DNA of 64,000 bases from NCBI GenBank assembly GCA_963726665.1, contig CAVSDW010000012.1, positions 248,001 to 312,000 of the forward strand, given 5' to 3'. Position numbers and translations under genes: made by a program. Shown here one piece after another: positions 24,570-34,071 of this stretch (positions are counted from its first letter, which is position 1; each line of letters begins with the position of its first letter). This stretch comes from RPQJ01 sp963726665 (GTDB lineage: Bacteria; Pseudomonadota; Gammaproteobacteria; Steroidobacterales; Steroidobacteraceae). The notes beneath the pieces were generated by a model. The model was given only the letters and a program-made list of their open reading frames with translations, searched no databases and had not been told where the DNA came from.

Positions 24570-26840
24570 TCATTCCAGCAGCGCCGGCTCCTCGACTGAT
24601 CGAGTCTCGATCTTGAGCTCGCCGTCCGCGCCGACGTCCACGAAGGCGTGCCCGCCTTTCTCGAGCCTGCCGAACAGCAATTCCTCGGCCAGCGGGCGCT
24701 TGATGTGCTCCTGGATGACGCGCGCCATGGGCCGCGCCCCCATCTTCGGGTCGTAACCACGCTCCGCGATCCAGCGCCGCGCAGCGTCCTCGACGTGCAG
24801 CGCGACGCCCTTCTGTTCGAGCTGGGCCTCGACCTCGACGAGGAGCTTGTCCACCACTCTCTGGATCGTGCGCTCGTCGAGCGGGCCGAACTGCACGATC
24901 GCGTCGAGCCGGTTGCGGAACTCGGGCGCGAAGAGCCTCCGCACCGCCTCCATGCCGTCGGGAGCGTTGTCCTGGGCGACGAAGCCGATCGGTGCGCGGC
25001 TCATCTCGCTCGCGCCGGCGTTGGTCGTCATCACGATCACGACGTGGCGGAAGTCGGCCTTGCGGCCGTTGTTGTCGGTGAGCGTCCCATGGTCCATGAC
25101 CTGCAGCAGCAGGTTGAAGACGTCGGGGTGCGCCTTCTCGATCTCATCGAGCAGCAGCACGCAGTGCGGGTGCTTGGCGATCGCCTCCGTCAGCAACCCG
25201 CCCTGGTCGAAGCCCACGTAGCCGGGGGGCGCCCCGATCAGTCGCGAGACCGTGTGGCGCTCCATGTACTCCGACATGTCGAAGCGGATGAGCTCGACGC
25301 CGAGCACCAGCGCAAGCTGGCGCGTGACCTCCGTCTTGCCGACGCCGGTCGGCCCGGCGAACAGGAACGAGCCGACGGGCTTCTTCTGGTCGCCGAGACC
25401 GGAGCGCGACATCTTGATCGCCGACGACAGCGTCTCGATGGCGCGGTCCTGGCCGTAAATCACCAGCTTCAGGTTGCGCTCGAGGTTGCGCAGGACGTCC
25501 TTGTCGCTGGACGAAACCGTCTTTGGCGGAATGCGCGCGATGCGCGCCACCACGTCCTCGATCTGCGCGACGTCGACGGAGCCCGGGCGCTCGCCCGCGG
25601 GCTTCAGGCGCTGGCGGGCACCCGCCTCGTCGATCACGTCGATGGCCTTGTCGGGCAGGTACCGGTCGTTGATGTGGCGCGCAGCGAGTTCAGCGGCCGC
25701 GCGCAGCGCGTCGTCGTCGTAGCGGATGCCGTGGTGCTCCTCGAAGCGCGCCCTGAGGCCGCGCAGGATCTGCACGGTCTCCTCGACCGTGGGCTCGACG
25801 ACGTCGATCTTCTGGAAGCGCCGCGTGAGCGCGTGGTCCTTCTCGAAGATTCCGCGGTATTCCTGGTAGGTGGTGGAGCCGATGCAGCGCAACTCGCCGT
25901 TCGCAAGCGCCGGCTTGATCAGGTTGGACGCATCCATTACGCCGCCGGAGGCCGCCCCGGCCCCGATCACCGTGTGGATCTCGTCGATGAACAGGATCGC
26001 CCGCGGCTGCTTGCGCAGCTCGGTGAGCACGCCCTTGAGCCGCTTTTCGAAATCGCCGCGGTACTTCGTGCCCGCGATCAGCGAACCGAGATCGAGCGAG
26101 TAGACGACACTTCCCGCCAGGACCTCCGGCACGTCCCCTGCGACGATCAGCCGCGCGAGCCCCTCGACGAGCGCGGTCTTTCCGACGCCCGCCTCGCCGA
26201 CATACAGCGGGTTGTTCTTGCGGCGCCGGCACAGGATCTCGATGGTCCGCTCGATTTCGAGCCCGCGGCCGATCAGCGGGTCGAGCTTGCCCTCCTCGGC
26301 CAGCCGGTTCAGGTTGGTCGCGTATTTCTCGAGCGCCGAGCCGCCGTCCGCCTCGCGTTCCGACTCGGGCTGGGCCTGCTCCTCGCCCGGCGACCCGGGC
26401 TCGTCGTCGGCCTTGGGCAGCCCGTGCGAGATGAAATTGACGACGTCGAGCCTGGACACGTCCTGCAGCGTGAGCAGGTAGGCCGCGTGCGAGTGCTTCT
26501 CGCTGAAGATCGCCACCAGTACGTTGGCGACCGACACTTCCTTGCGCCCGCTCGACTGCACGTGGAACACGGCGCGCTGCAGTACGCGCTGGAACCCGAG
26601 CGTGGGCTGCACCTCCCGGTCGTCGTCGGGCTTGAGGCGGGGAGTCGTCTGGTCGATGAATTCCTCGAGCTCCCTGCCGAGCCGCGCCGCGTCCGCGCCG
26701 CAACCGCGCAGGATCTCGCGCACCTTCGGCGTCGTGACGATCGCGAGCAGCAGGTGCTCCACCGTCATGAATTCGTGGCGCCCTTCGCGGGCCGACTGGA
26801 AGGCCTCGTTCAGGCAGACTTCGAGTTCGCTGCTCAACAC
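24570..26840 (-). CDS. clpA: ATP-dependent Clp protease ATP-binding subunit ClpA
   Basis: Unfoldase that feeds substrates, including ClpS-delivered N-degron proteins, to ClpP. 756 residues. The N-terminal Clp-N repeat domain (residues 1-145) is followed by two AAA+ modules with Walker A GEAGVGKTALV and GPTGVGKTEVT. Walker B appears as ILFIDEIHT and LLLDEIEKAHPDVFN. An IGL-type ClpP-docking loop was not clearly located. GTG 26840 starts four bases after the clpS stop. The C-terminus is rather acidic (VEEPALLE). Confidence 0.97.
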   Translation of the reverse strand: MLSSELEVCLNEAFQSAREGRHEFMTVEHLLLAIVTTPKVREILRGCGADAARLGRELEEFIDQTTPRLKPDDDREVQPTLGFQRVLQRAVFHVQSSGRKEVSVANVLVAIFSEKHSHAAYLLTLQDVSRLDVVNFISHGLPKADDEPGSPGEEQAQPESEREADGGSALEKYATNLNRLAEEGKLDPLIGRGLEIERTIEILCRRRKNNPLYVGEAGVGKTALVEGLARLIVAGDVPEVLAGSVVYSLDLGSLIAGTKYRGDFEKRLKGVLTELRKQPRAILFIDEIHTVIGAGAASGGVMDASNLIKPALANGELRCIGSTTYQEYRGIFEKDHALTRRFQKIDVVEPTVEETVQILRGLRARFEEHHGIRYDDDALRAAAELAARHINDRYLPDKAIDVIDEAGARQRLKPAGERPGSVDVAQIEDVVARIARIPPKTVSSSDKDVLRNLERNLKLVIYGQDRAIETLSSAIKMSRSGLGDQKKPVGSFLFAGPTGVGKTEVTRQLALVLGVELIRFDMSEYMERHTVSRLIGAPPGYVGFDQGGLLTEAIAKHPHCVLLLDEIEKAHPDVFNLLLQVMDHGTLTDNNGRKADFRHVVIVMTTNAGASEMSRAPIGFVAQDNAPDGMEAVRRLFAPEFRNRLDAIVQFGPLDERTIQRVVDKLLVEVEAQLEQKGVALHVEDAARRWIAERGYDPKMGARPMARVIQEHIKRPLAEELLFGRLEKGGHAFVDVGADGELKIETRSVEEPALLE

Positions 26841-26844
26841 GGTT

Positions 26845-27162
26845 TCAGGCCTCTTCCATCGTGCACAGTAGGGGATGCTGGTGCTGGCGCGCGTAGGCGG
26901 TCACCTGCGCGACCTTGGTCTCTGCGATTTCATGCGAATAGACACCGCACACGCCCTTGCCTCGCGTGTGCACCTCCAGCATGACACGGGTGGCGCTCGT
27001 CCGGTCCATCCCGAAGATGTGCTCGAGCACGTCCACCACGAACTCCATCGGGGTGTAATCGTCGTTCAGCAGGACGACCTGGTAGAGGGGCGGGCGCTTG
27101 ACCTGCGGTCGCGCCTCCTCCACCACGAGACCCTGTTCCTGCCGCGTATGATCTTCGCTCAT
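26845..27162 (-). CDS. clpS: ClpS adaptor for N-degron substrates
   Basis: 105 residues from ATG 27162. The folded core holds the signature VVLLNDDYTPMEFVVDVL, HTRGKGVCGVYSHEIAETKV and the final CTMEEA; the N-terminal 25 residues form the flexible extension that engages ClpA. It binds N-terminal Leu, Phe, Trp and Tyr, the residues Aat attaches. A strong sigma70-like promoter lies just upstream and clpA follows by four bases. Confidence 0.95.
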   Translation of the reverse strand: MSEDHTRQEQGLVVEEARPQVKRPPLYQVVLLNDDYTPMEFVVDVLEHIFGMDRTSATRVMLEVHTRGKGVCGVYSHEIAETKVAQVTAYARQHQHPLLCTMEEA

Positions 27163-27186
27163 CTGACCATGTGCTCCAGACCAGCC

Positions 27187-27215
27187 TATATAGGGCCACA
27201 CTGCCCCCCTGACAA
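27187..27215 (-). promoter_or_regulatory. Sigma70-like promoter for clpS-clpA
   Basis: On the minus strand TTGTCA (27215-27210) is followed by exactly 17 bases and TATATA (27192-27187). The -10 end is 24 bases before the clpS start. Match and spacing are close to consensus. Confidence 0.6.
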
Positions 27216-27271
27216 GCGCAGCCGGGCGCGATCGTGCAACCGGCCGCAAATCCGATAATTGCGAGATTGTC

Positions 27272-27301
27272 TTGAGACGCAGTCCCGCAAGTCCGTATCA
27301 T
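27272..27301 (+). promoter_or_regulatory. Sigma70-like promoter for the gspC-F operon
   Basis: TTGAGA (27272-27277) is followed by 18 bases and TATCAT (27296-27301), about 50 bases before the gspC start. It is back to back with the clpS promoter in the 188-base divergent region. Confidence 0.4.
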
Positions 27302-27350
27302 TCGTCGATCCCGGCGGCCCACCCGCCGGGCGGAAGCACTTACGCCCTAG

Positions 27351-28313
27351 ATGCAGCTGCCACCAAGCCTTTCCCGCCTCGCCTCCGTCGCGGACGACGT
27401 CCGGTCCGGCCGCTGGATCCAGTCGCTGCCGTGGCTGGTGTCCGTGGCCCTGGTCCTGCTGCTCGCCTGGCAGCTGGTGCAGCTCGCATGGACGATCCTC
27501 GGCACGCACCGGGCGCCTGTGGCCACCGGGGCCCCGTCCGGGGCTGCGGTGCCGGCCAGGCCCCCGGTGGACCTGCAGGCCATCGTGAATGCGCACCTCT
27601 TCGGCGTGGCGGGCGCGGCCGCCGGCTCGGCCGACCCGAACGCCGTCGCCGCCACCCAGATGAACCTCGTTCTCGTGGGCACGATCGCCGAATCGGACCC
27701 TGAGCGCGGCTACGCCATCATCGGCGAGAACGCCGCCAGCGCGAAGGTCTACGCGGTCGGCAAGACGATTACTGGCGGCACCAAGCTGCACGCGGTGTAC
27801 CCGGATCGCGCGATCCTGGACCGTGGCGGCCGCCTCGAGGCGCTGGCGCTGCCCCGGAAGTTCCAGGGCGGCGGCACCGGCGCTGTTGGCGCGCCGCCGG
27901 GCGGCGACCTGCTGGGCACTCGCCTGAGCGAGCTCGCGAACCAGAACCCCGGGGCAATCACGGAAATCCTCCGGCCCCAACCGGTGTTCGCGAATGGCCA
28001 GCAGCGCGGTTACAGGGTATACCCCGGGCACGACCGGCAGCAGTTCACGAAGCTGGGCCTGATGCCGGGCGACCTGGTGACGGCCATCAACGGAACGCCG
28101 CTTGACGACCCGGCACGCGGCATGGAGATCCTGCAGTCCATGAACTCTGCGACCGACATCACGGTGACCGTTGAGCGCAACGGGCAGCCCACGCAGATCA
28201 CGATCAACAACGCCCAGGTTGCCGCCGAGGCGGCCGCTGCGGCAGCACTGCCCGAAGCCGTGCCGGTGACGGAGATGACGGCGACCCCGGGTAGACAGGA
28301 CGAGGCGGAGTAA
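27351..28313 (+). CDS. gspC: Type II secretion system inner-membrane protein GspC
   Basis: 320 residues from ATG 27351. One N-terminal transmembrane helix (LVSVALVLLLAWQLV, about 30-44) anchors it. The homology region of GspC proteins follows (VNAHLFGVAG, LVLVGTIAESDPERGYAIIG, YAVGKTITGGTKLHAVYPDRAILDR). A PDZ domain occupies about residues 220-285, with GLMPGDLVTAINGTPL. GspC links the inner-membrane assembly to the GspD secretin. A long low-complexity Ala/Pro-rich end follows. It is the first gene of the local C-D-E-F cluster. Confidence 0.93.
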   Translation: MQLPPSLSRLASVADDVRSGRWIQSLPWLVSVALVLLLAWQLVQLAWTILGTHRAPVATGAPSGAAVPARPPVDLQAIVNAHLFGVAGAAAGSADPNAVAATQMNLVLVGTIAESDPERGYAIIGENAASAKVYAVGKTITGGTKLHAVYPDRAILDRGGRLEALALPRKFQGGGTGAVGAPPGGDLLGTRLSELANQNPGAITEILRPQPVFANGQQRGYRVYPGHDRQQFTKLGLMPGDLVTAINGTPLDDPARGMEILQSMNSATDITVTVERNGQPTQITINNAQVAAEAAAAAALPEAVPVTEMTATPGRQDEAE

Positions 28314-28315
28314 CG

Positions 28316-30527
28316 ATGAAACGCAAGCTGCTCGATCGGTTGGTCCTCGCTGCGTCGGGCATGGCGCTCGCCGGACTCCTGGCGCTCGCGAGTCCCGGCG
28401 TGTCCCTCGGCCAGACGCAGGGCGCCATCACGCCGAACTACAAGGACGCGGACCTCTCGCCAGATCATCGAGGCAGTGAGCGCCGTCACCGGCAAGAACT
28501 TCATCGTGGATCCCCGGGTCAAGGCTCAGGTTACGATGCTGTCCTCGACGCCGATGTCGCCCGAGGCCTTCTACCAGGCATTCCTCTCGATCCTGCAGGT
28601 GCACGGCTTCGTCGCCGTCCCGGCGGGCAAGGTCATCAAGATCCTGCCGGACGCCAACGCGCGCCAGCTTCCGGCCAACGACCTGCCCTCGAACGTGAGC
28701 TCGTCCTCCGACGAGATCGTGACACAGGTCATCGCCGTCAAGAACGTGAGCGCCGCACAGCTCGTGCCGATCCTGCGGCCGCTGATTCCGCAGTACGGCC
28801 ACCTCGCGGCCTACCCGGCCTCCAACATGCTGATCATCTCGGATCGCGCGTCCAACGTGAACCGCATGCAGCGCATCATCGAGCGCATCGACCAGACGGG
28901 CGACGAGGACATCGACGTCATCCCGCTCGAGCATGCGAGCGCCTCTGAAGTCGTGCGCGTGGTGAACAGCCTGTACACCACCGCCGCAGCGGAAGGCGGC
29001 GGCGCATTGACGGTGAAGATGGTGGCCGATGATCGCACCAACAGCGTGCTGGTGAGCGGCGAGAGAGCGCAGCGCCTGCGGCTCAAGTCGCTGATCGCGC
29101 ACATGGACACGCCACTCCAGGCGGGCGGCGACACCCAGGTACGCTACCTGCGCTATGCCGACGCGGAAAAGATCGCGGCCAAGCTGCGCGAGCAGATCCA
29201 GGGCATCACCGCGACCGTGGCCGCCTCGGCCGGCGGCGCCCCCGTGCAGGCACCTGCCTCGCAGTCGGGCGGTGGCGACAAGAGCGTGACCATCTGGGCC
29301 GAGCCGCAGACGAACGCGCTCGTCATCTCCGCGCCGCCGAAGGTCATGCGCACGGTCATGTCGATCGTCGACCGGCTCGATATCCGCCGCGCGCAGGTCC
29401 TGCTCGAGGGCATCCTGGTCGAGATGTCGGTCGACAAGTCTGCCGACCTGGGCGTCAACTGGATCATCGCCGACCGCGACTCGGACGGAAACCTGCTCCC
29501 CGCGGGCGGCTTCGTGCAGCCTGTGAACGGTACCGGCATCGGCGAGATCATCCAGGGCATCCGCGACCCGTCGAGCATCAAGGCGCTCCCGAGCGGCCTC
29601 ACGCTCGGCGTCGGCCAGATCGTGACCAACGGGCTGAGCTGGGCGGCGCTGATTCGCGCGCTCCAGGCGACCGGGAACACCAACATCATCGCCACGCCGT
29701 CGGTGATGACGCTCGACAACGAGGAGGCGGAGGTCAAGGTCGCGAAGGAGGTGCCGATCGTCACCGGGTCCTACACCAACCAGGGCATCTCCGGCGCTGG
29801 CGGCCAGGTGAATCCGTTCCAGACCATCAACCGCGAGGAAGTCGGCATCATTCTCAAGATCACGCCGCAGATCAACGACGGCGGCACGGTGGTGCTCAAG
29901 ATCTCCCAGGAGGTTTCCAATCTCGCTGCGAGTTCGGAGCAGGTGCTGGCCGCGAGCCAGGGCCTGATCACGAACAAGCGCACCATCACGACCAACGTGA
30001 TAGCCGAGGACGGAGGCATCGTCGTGCTCGGAGGACTGCTGTCCGACGACATGACCGAGGAGAAGGCCCAGGTGCCGTTCCTCGGGTCGATCCCGATCCT
30101 CGGCGAGCTCTTCAAGACCCGCAGCGTGAAGAGAGCGAAGACCAACCTGATGTTCTTCGTCCGGCCTCGCATCCTGCGCGACGGCGTGGACGCGGCGATC
30201 GAGACCAACGCCAAGTACAACTACCTGCGCGGCCAGCAGGACATGATGTTCGGCACCAAGGTGCCGCTCATGCCCGGCGTGTCCCAGCCGGCGCTGCCCA
30301 CGCTCGACAAGCTCGTGCCCTCCGACCTGCTCAGGCAGTCGGAGCAATTGGCTCCCCAGGGAACCACTCCGGCGCAACGCGTGGAGGTCACGTCGGGCTC
30401 GGAGACGGTTCCGCCTGCAAGCGTGGCATCGCCCCCGACGGCGCAGCCGGCAACTCCCGCGGAGCCGTTCGGCATTCCGACGGAACCCGAACCCGCATCA
30501 CCCCCGCCACCGGGCGCGAATCCGTGA
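28316..30527 (+). CDS. gspD: Type II secretion secretin GspD, interrupted by a one-base frameshift
   Basis: Outer-membrane secretin forming the exit channel. From ATG 28316 a signal peptide ends near SLGQTQG and the N0 domain begins (ITPNYKDADL). One surplus base at 28455-28457 then shifts the frame; deleting it gives ADL-RQIIEAVSAVTGKNFIVD and a protein of about 736 residues. N1-N3 domains and the C-terminal secretin core follow (EVPIVTG, INREEVGIILKITPQIN, VVLGGLLSDD, PFLGSIPILGELF). The end is Pro-rich. The stop overlaps gspE in GTGA. Confidence 0.92.
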
Positions 30528-32047
30528 GCACCGCCGCGACCGACGAGGCCATCCTGGCCGCGGCCGATCGCGTCGTCGATCCGCTGCGGCCGCTTGCGTT
30601 CGCGTTCGCGAAACGGCACGGCGTGCTGGTGCGGGGCCTGACCGGGGAACGGGTGGACGCCGTGGTTCGCGACGACGCCTCACCCCTCGCGGTCGCGGAG
30701 GTGCGACGACACTTGAGGCGCCCGCTCACCATCGAGCGCGTGGACGCCGACCGCTTCGAGTCCCTGCTGCGCCAGGCCTACGAGGGCGGTTCCAGCGCGA
30801 CGATGGACGCGATGGGCGGACTCGAGGAGGACACCGACCTCGCCGACCTGGCGCAGGACATCCCCGAGCAGTCCGACCTGCTCGAGAGCGAGGACGAAGC
30901 GCCGGTCATCCGCCTGATCAACGCCCTCCTCACCCAGTCGGTGAAGGAAAACGCGTCCGACATCCACATCGAACCGTTCGAGAACCGGCTGGTGATCCGC
31001 TTCCGCGTGGACGGCGTGCTGCGCGAGGTGCTGCAGACCAAGCGCGCGGTCGCACCACTGATCGTCTCGCGCATCAAGGTCATGTCGCGCCTCGACATCG
31101 CCGAGAAACGCCTGCCGCAGGACGGCCGCATCTCGCTCAGGGTCGCGGGCCGTGCGGTGGACGTGCGCGTCTCGACGATCCCGGCCGGCCACGGCGAGCG
31201 AGTGGTGCTGCGCCTGCTCGACAAGCAGGCGGGCCGGCTGGACCTGAACTCGCTCGGCATGGACCCGAAGTCACAGGGCCTCATGGACGAGCTGATCCAC
31301 AAGCCGAACGGCATCCTGCTGGTGACGGGGCCGACCGGATCCGGCAAGACCACGACCCTGTACGCCGCGCTCGACCGCATCAACGACCGCACGCGCAACA
31401 TCATGACGGTCGAGGACCCGATCGAGTACTACATCGACGGCATCGGCCAGACGCAGGTCAACACGCGCGTCGAGATGACCTTTGCGCGCGGCCTGCGGGC
31501 CATCCTTCGCCAGGACCCGGACGTGGTGATGGTCGGCGAGGTGCGCGACCTCGAGACCGCCCAGATCGCGGTACAGTCGAGCCTCACGGGCCATCTCGTC
31601 CTCTCCACGCTGCACACCAACACGGCGGTTGGCGCGGTCACGCGGCTCCGCGACATGGGCATCGAGCCGTTCCTGCTGTCCTCGAGCCTGGTCGGCGTGC
31701 TGGCGCAGCGGCTGGTGCGGGTGCTCAACCCCGCGACCCGCGAGGCCTACACGGCGGGCGAGTACGAGCGTCGACTGCTCAACATTCCCGACGGCGCGCC
31801 GTCGCCCACGCTCTACCGCCCCGGCGCGCGCGACACGTCCAACGGCTACCGCGGCCGCACCGGCATCTACGAGCTCGTGCTCATCGACGAGCACATGCGC
31901 ACCATGATCCACGACGGCGCCTCGGAACTCGAGCTGGAGCGCTACGCGCGAACCCGCACGCCCGGCATCCGCGACGATGGGAGGTCGAAGGTGCTGGCGG
32001 GAGTCACCACGATCGAGGAAGTCCTCAAGGTCACGCGCGAGGACTGA
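30524..32047 (+). CDS. gspE: Type II secretion ATPase GspE lacking the four-cysteine motif
   Basis: Cytoplasmic ATPase that powers pseudopilus assembly. 507 residues. Walker A GPTGSGKTT, the Asp box TVEDPIEYYI, Walker B MVGEVRDLETA and the His box STLHTNTAVGA are intact. The C-terminal zinc-binding CxxC pair found in most GspE/PilB proteins is missing: the region reads NPATREAYTAGEYERR and later GARDTSNGYRGRTGIYEL, with no cysteine. The start overlaps gspD and the next gene begins three bases after its stop. Confidence 0.95.
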   Translation: MSTAATDEAILAAADRVVDPLRPLAFAFAKRHGVLVRGLTGERVDAVVRDDASPLAVAEVRRHLRRPLTIERVDADRFESLLRQAYEGGSSATMDAMGGLEEDTDLADLAQDIPEQSDLLESEDEAPVIRLINALLTQSVKENASDIHIEPFENRLVIRFRVDGVLREVLQTKRAVAPLIVSRIKVMSRLDIAEKRLPQDGRISLRVAGRAVDVRVSTIPAGHGERVVLRLLDKQAGRLDLNSLGMDPKSQGLMDELIHKPNGILLVTGPTGSGKTTTLYAALDRINDRTRNIMTVEDPIEYYIDGIGQTQVNTRVEMTFARGLRAILRQDPDVVMVGEVRDLETAQIAVQSSLTGHLVLSTLHTNTAVGAVTRLRDMGIEPFLLSSSLVGVLAQRLVRVLNPATREAYTAGEYERRLLNIPDGAPSPTLYRPGARDTSNGYRGRTGIYELVLIDEHMRTMIHDGASELELERYARTRTPGIRDDGRSKVLAGVTTIEEVLKVTRED

Positions 32048-32050
32048 CCC

Positions 32051-33274
32051 ATGGGAGCTTTCGAGTTCGTCGCGGTCGATGCCGCGGGTCGTGAGCGGAA
32101 AGGCGTCCTCGAGGGCGACACGCCGCGGCACGTCCGCCAGCTCCTGCGCGAGCAGGGCCTGCTGCCCGTATCCGTGGACGAGGTGCTGGAGCAGGAGACG
32201 GCGCGCGCCCGGCGAACATTTGCCTTCAAGTTCCAGCGGGGACTGAGTGCCGCCGACCTCGCGCTCGTGACCCGGCAGCTCGCGACGCTGGTAAAGTCGG
32301 CGCTCCCGCTCGAGGAGGCGCTGCTGGCCGTTTCTCAGCAGACGGACAAGCCGCGCGTCCGCAGCATCATGCTGGGCGTGCGCTCAAGGGTCATGGAGGG
32401 CCACACGCTGGCCGCAGGCCTCGCCGACTTCCCGGGCTCGTTCCCCGAGATCTACCGCGCCACCATATCCGCGAGCGAGCAGTCGGGCCACCTCGACGCG
32501 GTGCTCGAGCGGCTCGCGGACTACACCGACAACCGCGAGCAGCTGCGCAGCCGTACGCTGACCGCGATGCTCTACCCGGTGCTGCTCTTCGTCGTCTGCG
32601 TGGTGATCGTGTTCTTCCTGCTGGTCTCAGTCGTGCCGAAAGTCGTCGAGGTGTTCCGCTCGAGCCAGGCGGAGCTGCCGCTCCTCACGCAGGCGCTGAT
32701 CGCCGGCAGTGATTTCATGCGGCACTTCGGCATCTGGCTGGTGCTCGCGATTGCCGGCGCGATCTTCCTCTTCAACCGCTGGCTCAAGGTCGAATCCAAC
32801 CGTCGGCTGTGGCACCAGTTCCTGCTGACGCTCCCGGTGATAGGCAAGGCCGTTCGCGGCAGCAACACGGCGCGATTCGCGCGCACCTTCAGCACGCTCA
32901 CCTCGAGCACGGTGCCCGTGCTCGAGGCCATGCGCATTTCTTCCGAGGTCGTATCCAACCTGCCGATGAAGACCGCCGTCGAGGAGGCGGCCGTCAAGGT
33001 GCGCGAGGGCGCGCCGATCGGAAAGTCGCTGGGCGCAAGCCGGGTGTTTCCGCCGATGATGATCCACCTGATCTCGAGCGGCGAGTCGAGCGGCGAGCTC
33101 GACACCATGCTCGATCGGGCGGCGATCCACCAGGAGCGCGAGCTCGACGCGATCCTCCAGGGCGTCGTGGGTCTGCTCGGCCCGCTCATGATCCTGGTCA
33201 TGGGTGGCCTCGTGCTGGTCATCGTGCTCGCGATGCTGCTGCCGATTTTCGAGTTGAACCAGCTGGTAAAGTAG
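32051..33274 (+). CDS. gspF: Type II secretion inner-membrane platform protein GspF
   Basis: 407-residue polytopic protein that contacts GspE and organises the pseudopilus. Two T2SSF domains are visible (about residues 70-190 and 275-400), each with an ALPLEEALL-type or VPVLEAMRIS-type segment and a glycine-rich GESSGELD or EQSGHLD motif. Three transmembrane helices lie near residues 175-200, 222-240 and 375-400. No gspG-N genes follow, so the remaining components must be elsewhere. Confidence 0.95.
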   Translation: MGAFEFVAVDAAGRERKGVLEGDTPRHVRQLLREQGLLPVSVDEVLEQETARARRTFAFKFQRGLSAADLALVTRQLATLVKSALPLEEALLAVSQQTDKPRVRSIMLGVRSRVMEGHTLAAGLADFPGSFPEIYRATISASEQSGHLDAVLERLADYTDNREQLRSRTLTAMLYPVLLFVVCVVIVFFLLVSVVPKVVEVFRSSQAELPLLTQALIAGSDFMRHFGIWLVLAIAGAIFLFNRWLKVESNRRLWHQFLLTLPVIGKAVRGSNTARFARTFSTLTSSTVPVLEAMRISSEVVSNLPMKTAVEEAAVKVREGAPIGKSLGASRVFPPMMIHLISSGESSGELDTMLDRAAIHQERELDAILQGVVGLLGPLMILVMGGLVLVIVLAMLLPIFELNQLVK

Positions 33275-33357
33275 CCCCGGAGTCGGTGCTTCGCATTTGA
33301 CCTCCGGAACCGGGCGCCTGTTTCCGGTGCCTCATGCCTGATGTCCGGGAGAAAAGC

Positions 33358-34071
33358 ATGACCTCGAGGTTCCTGGCCGGAAACGCTGCGCGCACCGTGC
33401 TTGCCTGCGCATTTCTGCTGCTCGCAGCGGCCCCTGCGATGGCAGAGGACCCGCAGTACCCGGCGGTCAGCCCCGACGGCCTGCAGCTCAGGAAGACGCT
33501 GGAATACGGCGCGGTGTATGTAAAGCAGGGCGCGGACTTCTCGCAATACAAGAGCGTAGGACTCCTCCAGTGCTACGTCGCCTTCGCGAAGGACTGGGCG
33601 AAGGACTACAACCAGAACGAAGCGGACCTCTCCGAGCAGGTGACGCCGGAGGACGAGACCCGCATCAAGAACGGGCTTTCGGACGAATTCAACAGGGTGT
33701 TCGTCGCGGAGCTCGGCAGGAATGGCGACTTCCAGGTCGTGACGACGCAGGGCCCGGGCGTGCTGATGCTGCGACCCTCGCTCCTCAACGTCGTCGTCAC
33801 GGCTCCGGACGTCAATTCGCCCACGCCGAGCGCGGACATCGTCGCCTCCGCGGGCCAGATGACGCTCTACCTCGAGCTCTGGGACGGCGGGACCAGCACC
33901 CTGCTCGCGCGCGTGATCGACACGGAGGCCGACCGGAGCACGGGCGGCATGGCGCAGGACGCCAACTCGGTCACCAACAGGGCCGCGGCCGACATCATCC
34001 TGAAGAACTGGGCGGACCGCCTGCGCAAGGCGCTCGACGCGGCCCGCGGAGCAGCGCCGGTCAGCCCCTGA
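33358..34071 (+). CDS. DUF3313-family exported protein
   Basis: 237 residues from ATG 33358, with GGGAGA seven bases upstream. The signal peptide ends near APAMAED; there is no lipobox cysteine at the cleavage site. Family-like features are QYKSVGLLQCYVAF near the start of the mature part, GPGVLMLRPSLLNVVV, and LYLELWDGGTSTLLARVIDTEAD. DUF3313 proteins of proteobacteria are periplasmic or lipoproteins of unknown function. It lies 83 bases after gspF and its stop overlaps the convergent methyltransferase by 11 bases. Confidence 0.78.
   Translation: MTSRFLAGNAARTVLACAFLLLAAAPAMAEDPQYPAVSPDGLQLRKTLEYGAVYVKQGADFSQYKSVGLLQCYVAFAKDWAKDYNQNEADLSEQVTPEDETRIKNGLSDEFNRVFVAELGRNGDFQVVTTQGPGVLMLRPSLLNVVVTAPDVNSPTPSADIVASAGQMTLYLELWDGGTSTLLARVIDTEADRSTGGMAQDANSVTNRAAADIILKNWADRLRKALDAARGAAPVSP

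Noticed and set aside
33302..33325. Rho-independent terminator after gspF
   Set aside because: CCGGAA and TTCCGG can pair around a 12-base loop, but there is no T-run and the stem is weak, so I did not list it.
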